A stretch of DNA of 64,000 bases, from contig NZ_FORY01000011.1 in NCBI RefSeq assembly GCF_900114135.1, positions 1 to 64,000 on the forward strand. The letters are read 5' to 3'. The position numbers were made by a program, and so were the translations under genes. Positions 7,799 to 15,522 of the stretch are shown here, piece after piece; the stretch's first letter is position 1, and every line of letters starts with the position of its first letter. Below the pieces are notes generated by a model. The model did not search any database, was not told where the DNA came from, and worked only from the letters and a program-made list of their open reading frames with translations. Source of the DNA: Celeribacter halophilus. GTDB lineage: Bacteria; Pseudomonadota; Alphaproteobacteria; Rhodobacterales; Rhodobacteraceae.

Positions 7799-8614
7799 TT
7801 ATATTTCAGAAAGATCGTCGATTTTCGCCTGAAGCGACATGCGATCCAGCTTGTCGAGGGGCAGGGCGGTAAAGACCTCGATGCGGCGGCGCAGCGCGTC
7901 ATAGGCTTTGGCAAAGGTCAGCGCGCGTTCGGCTTCGGTGCCTTCGGCCTTGACCGGATCTGGCAGGCCCCAATGTGCGCTTAAAGGTTGCCCGACCCAT
8001 GGGGCGCATTCCTCGCTCGCCGCCGCGTCGCAGACGGTGAAGACGAAGTCGAAGTCCGGCGTGTCGTCGGCTTGATAGATCGAGATGTCTTTGGAATGCA
8101 GGCCTTCGGTGCTGTGGCCGTTGCGTTCCAGAAGGGCGAGGGTCTGTTCATTGACCGCGCCACTGGGCTGTGTGCCAGCCGAGAAGACATCGAACCGGCC
8201 TTTGCCGAGATCGCGCAGGAGGGCTTCTGCCATGATCGAGCGGGCGGAATTGCCGGAGCAGAGGAACAGCACCCGATAGGGGCGCGTTGTCGCGTCCGGC
8301 AGAGCGCTCAGGCAGGTTTCCGGGCGTCCGCGGCAGCAGTCCATGACCAGATAGCTGACCAACGCGTCACAGTTTTCCATGTTGATGCGATAGAATAGCG
8401 ATCTACCCTCGCGCGTGGCGTCGATCAGCCCCGCTTGCGCCAGGTCGGCGAGATAGCCCGACAGGGTGTTGGGCTTCATGTCGAGAGCATCCGCGATTTC
8501 GGTCGGCCGCGCGGGGCGCGGCGCGAACCGCATCAACAGGCGAAAGACGGAAAGACGACCGGCATGGCCGAGAGCGGCAAAGGCGTGCGGGGCGGTGTTC
8601 GTGTCGAAGGTCAT
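7799..8614 (-). CDS. ArsR-type repressor fused to arsenate reductase (LMW-phosphatase type ArsC)
   Basis: This 271-residue protein has two domains. Residues 1-105 form an ArsR/SmtB winged helix with the DNA-reading segment near MKPNTLSGYLADL (47-59) and a Cys cluster DCCRGRPETC (C93, C94, C101) that could bind arsenite. Residues 112-271 are a thioredoxin-dependent arsenate reductase of the low-molecular-weight phosphatase fold, with the P-loop CSGNSAR (C119-R125). One protein would thus sense arsenite and make it from arsenate. It is the first gene of the arsenic operon and likely represses its own promoter. The fusion is known in some bacteria but is much rarer than separate genes. Confidence 0.88.
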   Translation of the reverse strand: MTFDTNTAPHAFAALGHAGRLSVFRLLMRFAPRPARPTEIADALDMKPNTLSGYLADLAQAGLIDATREGRSLFYRINMENCDALVSYLVMDCCRGRPETCLSALPDATTRPYRVLFLCSGNSARSIMAEALLRDLGKGRFDVFSAGTQPSGAVNEQTLALLERNGHSTEGLHSKDISIYQADDTPDFDFVFTVCDAAASEECAPWVGQPLSAHWGLPDPVKAEGTEAERALTFAKAYDALRRRIEVFTALPLDKLDRMSLQAKIDDLSEI

Positions 8615-8625
8615 GGCCGTCTCAC

Positions 8626-8653
8626 TTTAATAATTCGATAATTCGTGAATAAA
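8626..8653 (-). promoter_or_regulatory. Probable ArsR operator/promoter of the arsenic operon
   Basis: Directly upstream of the arsR-arsC start lies an AT-rich stretch with repeated ATTCG elements (AATTCGATAATTCGTGAAT). This resembles the ATTCG-containing half-sites bound by ArsR-family repressors. It sits in the short region shared with the divergent cydD gene. Confidence 0.45.
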
Positions 8654-8857
8654 GGAACCATATAAGAAAACCAAATCAAATCGAAGAAAACCGGATGAAA
8701 CTTTTATGACAAAATGCTGTTTGTCCGAGGCAGCCGACAGGTGAGGCACCCCGCCGCAGTCGGGGGAGAAAGCCGCCGTTGCGATTGCACTTCGCGGCGC
8801 AACGTGCCAGCAAAGGGCACTCGCATAATTTATAACGCACGCTCGGATCACAGGCGC

Positions 8858-10573
8858 ATGACACGACACAAGAAAAGCCGGCCGGTCAAACCGGAGCGGC
8901 AGATGCTCAAAACACTTCTGTCCGGTCAGCAACGTGCGATCAAGACCGCCTCCTATCTGACGGCGCTCTCCGCTCTGTTGTGGTTGCCGCAGGCGGCGTT
9001 TGTCGCCGGTGTATTCTCCCGCTTGCTGACAGGCGAAGGGGGCGTCGGAGTTGCCACCGGTGCCGTGGCCTTTCTGGCCTTTGCCGCTGTGCGCCTCGTG
9101 CTGAACTATCTCGCCGAAGGTTTGTTGTTTCGCGCCGGTCAGGCCATTGTCACGCAGACGCGGCAGGAGATTTTGACCCGCGAGGCACGCACGCATGGCG
9201 TGTCGCCTCTGGGTGGTCCCGGTGCGCTGGCGGCGCTGGCGGGGGAAAAGCTCGACGCCTTGTTGCCCTATATCACCCGCTATGCGCCCGCGCAGACCCG
9301 CGTGATGACCGTGCCCTTCGCGATCCTCGCACTGGCTTTCTGGCAAAGCTGGGCGGTGGGGGTGGTCTTCCTGATCGCCGCGCCGCTCATTCCGGTGTTC
9401 ATGGCGCTGGTGGGCTATGCGGCCCAAGAGGCCTCCGAGCGCCAGATGAAGGAAATCGGCTCCTTGGGCGATCTTCTGGTGGACCGTCTTGCGGCTTTGG
9501 CCGACATCCGGCTCTTGGGCGCGGCCCCGCGTCTTATCGGGCAATTCGAACAGGCGGCAGACGACCTGCGCGCGCGCACGATGGCCGTGCTGCGCATCGC
9601 CTTTCTGTCCTCGACCGTGCTGGAACTCTTCGCTGCGCTGGGCGTGGCAATGGTTGCGGTCTGGGTCGGGTTCTCGCTTTTGGGCGAGTTGTCCTGGGGC
9701 GCTTATGGCGGCGGGATCACGCCTTGGGGCGGGATTTTCCTGTTGCTCTTGGCCCCTGACTATTTCCAACCGCTGCGCGATCTGTCGACCGCATGGCATG
9801 ACAAGGCCGCGGGGCTGGCCGTTGCCGGTGAATTGGCGACATGGAAAGCGCATGAGGCCGAAGCTCTCATGGGCACGGGTGAGAAGGTCGCACCTTTGTC
9901 CGGTTCTGCGGATATTCATCTGCAAGGCCTCACAGTCCAGCGTGGCAGTCGCTCCATCGCCTATCCGGAGGCCCACATCCCCGCAGGGGCGCGGGTGGCG
10001 CTGTCCGGACCGTCCGGTTCCGGCAAAACTACGTTGTTGCGTCTGATTGCGGGGCTGGAGCGTCCGGCCTCCGGCAACGTGCAGGTTGCTGGGCAGGTGT
10101 TGGGCGAGGACATCGCCGATGCATGGCGGGCGCGGCTCGGCTGGATGCCGCAAGCGCCGATGTTCATGGGCCGCTCCTTGCGTCACAATATTGCTTTCGG
10201 TGCACCTGTGAGTGCGGATCTGATCGACGAGGCGGCGCTCAAACTGGTGCTCGACGCGCTGCCCAAAGGGGATTTGACCGTTCTGGGTGAAACCGGTGGC
10301 GGTCTGTCCGGCGGAGAGGCGCGGCGTGTCATGCTGGCGCGGGCGTTGGCGGCAAAACCGGATGTTGTGCTGGCCGACGAGCCGACCGCCGATCTCGACC
10401 GTGAGACCGCAGATCGGGTCACGGAGGCGCTTCTGGCGCTGGCGGAGCGCGGTGCGACGCTGATCGTGGCAACCCATGACGCGCGGCTGATTGCCAAGAT
10501 GGATCAGGTGATCGAGGTCGCGCCGGAACGTTCTGTGACAGGCCCCCAAGGGCAGGAGGCCGACCATGCGTAA
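8858..10573 (+). CDS. cydD: Thiol reductant ABC exporter subunit CydD
   Basis: This is an ABC half-transporter of 571 residues from the ATG at 8858. An ATG at 8906, preceded by GGAGCGG, is an equally plausible start. The first 310 residues carry six membrane helices. The ATPase follows with Walker A GPSGSGKTT near residue 383, signature LSGGEARR near 483 and Walker B VVLADEPT. CydD and CydC together export glutathione and cysteine to the periplasm, which is needed to assemble cytochrome bd. The gene overlaps cydC by 8 bases and lies upstream of cydABX, so the assembly factor and its target enzyme are adjacent. Confidence 0.9.
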   Translation: MTRHKKSRPVKPERQMLKTLLSGQQRAIKTASYLTALSALLWLPQAAFVAGVFSRLLTGEGGVGVATGAVAFLAFAAVRLVLNYLAEGLLFRAGQAIVTQTRQEILTREARTHGVSPLGGPGALAALAGEKLDALLPYITRYAPAQTRVMTVPFAILALAFWQSWAVGVVFLIAAPLIPVFMALVGYAAQEASERQMKEIGSLGDLLVDRLAALADIRLLGAAPRLIGQFEQAADDLRARTMAVLRIAFLSSTVLELFAALGVAMVAVWVGFSLLGELSWGAYGGGITPWGGIFLLLLAPDYFQPLRDLSTAWHDKAAGLAVAGELATWKAHEAEALMGTGEKVAPLSGSADIHLQGLTVQRGSRSIAYPEAHIPAGARVALSGPSGSGKTTLLRLIAGLERPASGNVQVAGQVLGEDIADAWRARLGWMPQAPMFMGRSLRHNIAFGAPVSADLIDEAALKLVLDALPKGDLTVLGETGGGLSGGEARRVMLARALAAKPDVVLADEPTADLDRETADRVTEALLALAERGATLIVATHDARLIAKMDQVIEVAPERSVTGPQGQEADHA

Positions 10574-12197
10574 GCTCTGGCATATCTTCCGTCTGATGGT
10601 GCAGGGCGAGCGCAAGGCGCTTTTGCGCGGTCTGGCCCTGTCGATTCTTGTCCTGATCATGGGCGTCTCGCTTCTCGGCCTGTCGGGCTGGTTCATCGTC
10701 GCTGCCTCTGCCGCCGGACTGATCGGCACAGGGGCCGTGTTCGACGTGTTCCGCCCCTCCGCGATGGTGCGGTTTCTGGCGATCGGGCGCACGGCGACGC
10801 GCTATGGCGAACGTATCCTGACCCATGACGCCACGCTGCGCGCCTTGGCCAAGCTGCGGGTGACGTTGTTGGCCGCCTTGTCGACCCGCTCGCATGACCG
10901 GCTGATCCGGCTGCGCGGGGCGCAGGCGTTGAACCGGATTGTGGCCGATGTGGATGCGCTGGACGGGGTGCCCTTGCGCCTCTTCCTGCCGCTGATTGCA
11001 GGCGGGATGACACAGCTTCTGGCGTTGGTCGTGTTGTCATGGCTCGTGGACTGGCGCGTGGCGGTGGTCATCTTTGCAACTTTCACCTGTGGCGGTCTGG
11101 CCGTGGTGCTTTGGGGCATCCGGCAGGCCCGCCAGCCCTCGCGTCGGGCAGAAAGTGCGGCGCAGGCCTTCCGTTCGCGTTTCATCGACCTTGTCACCAG
11201 CCGCGGAGACCTCACGGTTTACGGGCAATTGCCGGATCAGGTCGCGGCCTGTCAGGTGGCGGAAACACGGCGTCAGGCGGCGGCGACAACGACCGATCTT
11301 ATCGAACGTCAGGCTGGGGCGGGGCTGATGGTCATCTCGGCTCTGGCAGCCGGTGCCGCGCTCTGGATCGGTGGTGGTTTGGCCGAGGCTGGCGAGATCA
11401 CGCCAGCCCGCGCCGCCATCGGGTTCTTCGCGGCTTTGGCGCTCATGGAGACCGTTGCGCCCTTGCGCCGTTCCGTGGCCGAAATGGGCCGGATGATCGG
11501 AGCCGCGCGTCGCGTGACCGAACTGACAGATGTGCCGGAGCAGCCGGAGCGCCGTGTTGCGCCGAGCGGGCCGGTCAGTTTGCGCTTTGACGCTGTGACA
11601 TTCGGACGCGGTACGGCGGCCCCCGTGCTCAAGGATTTCACCTTGTCCGTGGAGCCCGGCGAGTGGGTTGCGCTCAAAGGCCCGTCGGGCGTGGGGAAAA
11701 GCACCGTGCTTTTGCTGGCCGCAGGGGCGCTTGTGCCCGCAGAGGGGCGTGTGTGTCTCGATGATCTGGATGTGGCGGATTTTTCAGATGGGGCCACGAC
11801 CTTGGTGGGGCAAAGGGCGGCTCTGGTTCAGGACAGTCTGGCCGACAACCTGCGACTGGCCGCACCAGAAACCAGTGACGCAGAGCTTTGGGCCGCACTG
11901 GATGCGGTGGCCCTGCGGGCTGTGGTAGAGGCTAAAGGCGGGCTTGAAGCGCAGCTCGGGCCGCGTGGCGCGGGGCTGTCAGGCGGGGAGGCGCGGCGCC
12001 TGGTTCTGGCGCGGGCGGTTCTGCGCAAACCTTCTGTGCTGCTTCTGGACGAGCCGACCGAAGGGCTGGACACGGCGACTGCGGATCAGGTTTTGGCCGG
12101 TCTGCGGCGAATGCTACCCGACTCAGCCGTCCTGATGGCGGCGCATCGGGCCGAAGAGCAGGGCGCAGCCGACCGGATTGTGACGCTCGGGGCCTGA
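10566..12197 (+). CDS. cydC: Thiol reductant ABC exporter subunit CydC
   Basis: This 543-residue ABC half-transporter overlaps the end of cydD (ATG at 10566). It has six N-terminal membrane helices, then Walker A GPSGVGKST near residue 373, signature LSGGEARRL near 471 and Walker B VLLLDEPTEGLD. It forms the heterodimer with CydD that exports reduced thiols. Both ATPase domains keep the Walker and signature residues. The gene ends about 220 bases before cydA, where a separate regulated promoter appears to lie. Confidence 0.9.
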   Translation: MRKLWHIFRLMVQGERKALLRGLALSILVLIMGVSLLGLSGWFIVAASAAGLIGTGAVFDVFRPSAMVRFLAIGRTATRYGERILTHDATLRALAKLRVTLLAALSTRSHDRLIRLRGAQALNRIVADVDALDGVPLRLFLPLIAGGMTQLLALVVLSWLVDWRVAVVIFATFTCGGLAVVLWGIRQARQPSRRAESAAQAFRSRFIDLVTSRGDLTVYGQLPDQVAACQVAETRRQAAATTTDLIERQAGAGLMVISALAAGAALWIGGGLAEAGEITPARAAIGFFAALALMETVAPLRRSVAEMGRMIGAARRVTELTDVPEQPERRVAPSGPVSLRFDAVTFGRGTAAPVLKDFTLSVEPGEWVALKGPSGVGKSTVLLLAAGALVPAEGRVCLDDLDVADFSDGATTLVGQRAALVQDSLADNLRLAAPETSDAELWAALDAVALRAVVEAKGGLEAQLGPRGAGLSGGEARRLVLARAVLRKPSVLLLDEPTEGLDTATADQVLAGLRRMLPDSAVLMAAHRAEEQGAADRIVTLGA

Positions 12198-12292
12198 ATT
12201 TCCTGCACAAACCGTGAATTTCACGCCGATGTGATGCGGAGATTGCCCGCAAAGGGCCGCACCGCGCCGCCATGTCGCGGTCCGTTTAATGT

Positions 12293-12305
12293 ATATTTCG
12301 AATAT
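12293..12305 (+). promoter_or_regulatory. AT-rich palindrome upstream of cydA
   Basis: ATATT-TCG-AATAT is a perfect inverted repeat ending 8 bases before the FNR-like box. It may bind a second regulator, such as an ArsR-type redox or sulfide sensor; this is inference from symmetry only. Confidence 0.35.
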
Positions 12306-12313
12306 TGAATTTG

Positions 12314-12327
12314 TTGACATGGGTCAA
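12314..12327 (+). promoter_or_regulatory. FNR/FnrL-like box upstream of cydA
   Basis: TTGAC-ATGG-GTCAA is a perfectly symmetrical variant of the FNR consensus TTGAT-N4-ATCAA, about 90 bases before the cydA ATG. Cytochrome bd operons are commonly induced under low oxygen by FNR-family regulators. Confidence 0.75.
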
Positions 12328-12414
12328 AGCCGCTCATGCCGTGGCATATTATGGAGATGCCACAAACATGCATCTGCGAGACATCTTTACCTCGCGCAAT
12401 AGGAGCAAGGGAAC

Positions 12415-14028
12415 ATGGAGTTCGGACTAGTTGAGCTGTCGCGCCTGCAATTCGCGATGACAGCCATGTACCACTTCCTCTTCGTGCCGCTCACACTTGG
12501 TCTTTCGATCATCGTGGCGATCATGGAGACGGTCTATGTCATGACCGGTCGGCCAATCTGGCGGCAAATGACAAAATTCTGGGGCACGCTTTTCGGGATC
12601 AACTTTGTTCTCGGCGTGGCGACAGGGATCACGATGGAATTCCAGTTCGGAATGAACTGGTCTTATTATTCCCATTATGTCGGCGACATTTTCGGCGCGC
12701 CTCTGGCAATTGAAGGGCTTATGGCCTTTTTCTTGGAAGCAACCTTTGTGGGGTTGTTCTTCTTTGGTTGGGACAAACTGTCGAAAACCGCGCACCTTAT
12801 TGTAGCCTGGCTTGTGGCCATTGGCTCCAATTTCTCTGCGCTTTGGATTTTGATCGCAAACGGTTGGATGCAAAACCCGATCGGGTCCGAGTTCAACCCT
12901 GATACAATGCGGATGGAGATGACCAACTTCTTCGAAGTGGTCTTTAACGAAGTGGCACAAGCCAAATTCGTGCACACGGTTTCGGCCGGATATGTGACGG
13001 CTTCTGTGTTCGTGTTGGGCGTGTCCGCGTGGTATCTGCTCAAAGGGCGGCACACGGAGCTTGCCCGTCGCTCGATCGCGATTGCAGCGGCCTTCGGACT
13101 GGCGTCGGCCTTCTCCGTGGTTATTCTGGGCGATGAAAGCGGCTATTCTGCGACCCATACCCAGAAAATGAAACTCGCGGCCATCGAAGGCATGTGGGAA
13201 ACACAGGATGCTCCGGCCTCCTTCACGCTGGTCGGTATTCCGGACACAGAGGCGCGTGAAACCCATTATGCCATTCACATTCCTTATGTGATGGGGTTGA
13301 TCGGGACACGGTCGCTTACGGATGAAATTCCGGGTGTGGACCAACTTGTGGCAGAAGCGGGCGAGAAAATCCGCTCCGGCATTGTGGCCTATGACGCCTT
13401 GATGACCATCCGCGAGCAACGCGATGCAACGCCCGCCGAGGTGCGCGCCACGTTCGAGGAACATTCGGGCGATCTCGGTTTCGCGATGCTTTTGAAACGC
13501 TACGTTGATGATCCGCGTCTGGCCACTGACGCACAAATCACAGAGGCCGCCAATGACACCGTGCCAAGCGTAGGCCCGTTGTTCTGGTCGTTCCGTTTGA
13601 TGGTGGGGCTGGGCTTTAGCTTTATCGCTGTGATGCTCTATTTCTTCTTCCGCACGGCGTTCAAAGGGATGAACTACCCGCGCTGGGCCTTGCGCCTTGC
13701 CGTGATCATCATTCCTGCACCATGGATCGCGGCGGAGCTTGGATGGTTCGTGTCCGAGTTCGGGCGTCAGCCGTGGACGGTTGACGGTGTGCTACCGACC
13801 GCTTTGTCGGTCTCGCAACTGTCGATCGCGGATCTCTTGATCACTCTGGCGGGCTTCATGATCTTCTACACGGTGCTCTTCATCGTCGAGATGGGTCTGA
13901 TGCTCAAATACATCAAAAAAGGTCCCTACATGGATGTCGCTGAAACCGACTCGTGGACAGAGCGTCATACGCAACGTCTGCGCGCCGATGACGGCAAGGG
14001 CCCCTTTTCTGAAACACCAGCGGAGTAA
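12415..14028 (+). CDS. cydA: Cytochrome bd ubiquinol oxidase subunit I
   Basis: The 537-residue protein has the nine-helix layout of CydA. An axial haem His is at position 20 (TAMYHFLF), another conserved His is in AKFVHTVSAGY, and GRQPW is near the C-terminal third. The region between about 240 and 380 is long, as in the long-Q-loop E. coli-type bd-I oxidases rather than the short cyanide-insensitive form. It oxidises ubiquinol and reduces oxygen at the membrane. It follows an FNR-like box, and cydB begins 5 bases after it. Confidence 0.95.
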   Translation: MEFGLVELSRLQFAMTAMYHFLFVPLTLGLSIIVAIMETVYVMTGRPIWRQMTKFWGTLFGINFVLGVATGITMEFQFGMNWSYYSHYVGDIFGAPLAIEGLMAFFLEATFVGLFFFGWDKLSKTAHLIVAWLVAIGSNFSALWILIANGWMQNPIGSEFNPDTMRMEMTNFFEVVFNEVAQAKFVHTVSAGYVTASVFVLGVSAWYLLKGRHTELARRSIAIAAAFGLASAFSVVILGDESGYSATHTQKMKLAAIEGMWETQDAPASFTLVGIPDTEARETHYAIHIPYVMGLIGTRSLTDEIPGVDQLVAEAGEKIRSGIVAYDALMTIREQRDATPAEVRATFEEHSGDLGFAMLLKRYVDDPRLATDAQITEAANDTVPSVGPLFWSFRLMVGLGFSFIAVMLYFFFRTAFKGMNYPRWALRLAVIIIPAPWIAAELGWFVSEFGRQPWTVDGVLPTALSVSQLSIADLLITLAGFMIFYTVLFIVEMGLMLKYIKKGPYMDVAETDSWTERHTQRLRADDGKGPFSETPAE

Positions 14029-14033
14029 CGACA

Positions 14034-15197
14034 ATGATCCTGCATGAATTTATGAGTTTCGAAGTCCTGCGCGTGATCTGGTGGTTGCTTTTGGGCGTCC
14101 TTCTGATCGGGTTTGCACTGACTGACGGGTTCGATTTGGGGGTGGGTGCGCTTCTGCCCTTCGTTGGCAAAACCGACAAAGAGCGTCGCGTCGTCATCAA
14201 CACCATCGGGCCGGTCTGGGAAGGCAACCAGGTGTGGTTCATTCTGGGGGGCGGTGCGATCTTTGCCGCATGGCCGCCGCTCTATGCGGTGTCCTTCTCG
14301 GGCTTCTACCTCGCGATGTTCCTCATTCTGGCTGCGTTGATCCTGCGTCCTGTCGGGTTCAAATATCGCTCCAAGCGTGAAAGCGCCACATGGCGCCGGA
14401 GTTGGGACTGGGCGCTCTTCGTAGGCGGTGCCGTGCCGGCGCTGGTCTTCGGTGTGGCGGTCGGGAATGTGCTGCAAGGTGTGCCGTTCTACCTGACGCC
14501 TGATCTGCTGATGCCGATGTATGAAGGCAACGCGATCATGAAGCTTCTGCTTCTGCTCAACCCCTTCGCGCTTCTGGCTGGTGTGGTGTCGCTTTCGATG
14601 CTCCTGATGCACGGGGCGGCATGGCTGGGTCTGAAGGCCGAGGGCACAGTGCAGAAACGGGCGCAGAAAATCGGCGTCATCGCCGGTATTGTTGCGGCTG
14701 TGGCCTATGCGCTGGCCGGTGTCTGGCTTGCCTTCGGGATCGACGGTTACCAGATCGTCAGTGAGGTCGTGAAAGACGGGCCGAGCAATCCGCTCTACTC
14801 CGAAGTGAGCCGTGGCGGATCGTGGCTGACGGCCTATTCGGAACGTCCGTGGATCGTGATTGCCCCAGCGATGGCTTTCATCGGGATTGCTCTGGCCGTG
14901 CTTGGTCTGAGCAAGGGCAAAGAGGTCTCCACGCTTCTTTGGTCGAAACTCGGCATCACGGGGATCATTTCCTCGGTCGGGCTGACGATGTTCCCCTTCA
15001 TCCTGCCCTCGACAGTTGATCCGAACAGTTCGCTCACCGTCTGGGACAGCTCAAGTTCGCACCTGACCCTGTTTGTGATGCTGGTCTGTGCGATCATCTT
15101 CATGCCGATCATTCTCGCCTACACCTCATGGGTCTACAAAGTGCTCTGGGGCAAGGTCAAAGAAGAAGATCTCGACAACAACGCTCAGAGCTACTGA
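14034..15197 (+). CDS. cydB: Cytochrome bd ubiquinol oxidase subunit II
   Basis: This 387-residue, multi-spanning protein is typical of CydB in length and in the N-terminal segment LTDGFDLGVGALLPF and the following GPVWEGNQVWFI. It pairs with CydA to form the bd oxidase and structurally supports the haem-bearing subunit. It starts 5 bases after cydA and is followed 13 bases later by cydX, so the three form one transcript. Confidence 0.95.
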   Translation: MILHEFMSFEVLRVIWWLLLGVLLIGFALTDGFDLGVGALLPFVGKTDKERRVVINTIGPVWEGNQVWFILGGGAIFAAWPPLYAVSFSGFYLAMFLILAALILRPVGFKYRSKRESATWRRSWDWALFVGGAVPALVFGVAVGNVLQGVPFYLTPDLLMPMYEGNAIMKLLLLLNPFALLAGVVSLSMLLMHGAAWLGLKAEGTVQKRAQKIGVIAGIVAAVAYALAGVWLAFGIDGYQIVSEVVKDGPSNPLYSEVSRGGSWLTAYSERPWIVIAPAMAFIGIALAVLGLSKGKEVSTLLWSKLGITGIISSVGLTMFPFILPSTVDPNSSLTVWDSSSSHLTLFVMLVCAIIFMPIILAYTSWVYKVLWGKVKEEDLDNNAQSY

Positions 15198-15210
15198 GAA
15201 AGGAACACAG

Positions 15211-15333
15211 ATGTGGTATTTTGCTTGGATACTCGGACTTCCGCTCGCCGCCATGTTCGCCGTTCTCAACGCGATGTGGCTTGAGATGCGCGAAGACACG
15301 CGTCTCACCGAAGAGCATAACGACACCGCCTGA
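15211..15333 (+). CDS. cydX: Cytochrome bd small subunit CydX
   Basis: This is a 40-residue protein with one membrane helix, starting MWYFAWILGLPLA, the hallmark of CydX/YbgT. The ATG at 15211 is preceded by AAAGGAAC. The longer frame reading back into cydB is not real. CydX stabilises the haems of bd-I-type oxidases, and its presence agrees with the long Q-loop of CydA here. The charged tail (EMREDTRLTEEH) would face the cytoplasm. Confidence 0.93.
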   Translation: MWYFAWILGLPLAAMFAVLNAMWLEMREDTRLTEEHNDTA

Positions 15334-15343
15334 CCATACGCCA

Positions 15344-15368
15344 GCAAGGCCATTCGACCTGGCCTTGC
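15344..15368 (+). terminator. Hairpin after cydABX
   Basis: GCAAGGCCA (15344-15352) pairs with TGGCCTTGC (15360-15368), 10 bases after the cydX stop. It lacks a clear T-run. Confidence 0.5.
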
Positions 15369-15392
15369 CCGCTCGGTCCCTTCAGGTGGCTT

Positions 15393-15433
15393 GCTTCGGG
15401 GAGAATGTTCCACACTTCCCGAAGCGCCTTTAA
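15393..15433 (+). terminator. Second hairpin between cydX and the SQR-like gene
   Basis: GCTTCGGGGA (15393-15402) pairs with TTCCCGAAGC (15416-15425) with one wobble, followed by GCCTTTAAA. Together with the preceding stem it probably separates the cyd and sulfide-oxidation transcripts. Confidence 0.4.
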
Positions 15434-15486
15434 AAACCGCCTTTGCCCGCAATTTCCCGTGGGCAGGGCTTTTCCGCACCAATAAC

Positions 15487-15502
15487 ATGCATACATATGC
15501 AT
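15487..15502 (+). promoter_or_regulatory. Palindromic operator candidate before the SQR-like gene
   Basis: ATGCATA-CA-TATGCAT is a perfect 7-bp inverted repeat ending 20 bases before the start codon, overlapping where a -10 element would lie. Sulfide-responsive ArsR-family repressors (SqrR/BigR) control sqr genes in related bacteria. The match to their sites was not tested. Confidence 0.45.
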
Positions 15503-15522
15503 AAGTATAAAGGGAGAGAGAC

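Noticed and set aside
8627-10792. A 721-codon open frame on the minus strand opposite cydD and cydC
   Set aside because: Antisense to two clear ABC transporter genes; the translation is low-complexity, rich in Arg, His and Gln, as expected of the reverse strand of G+C-rich genes.
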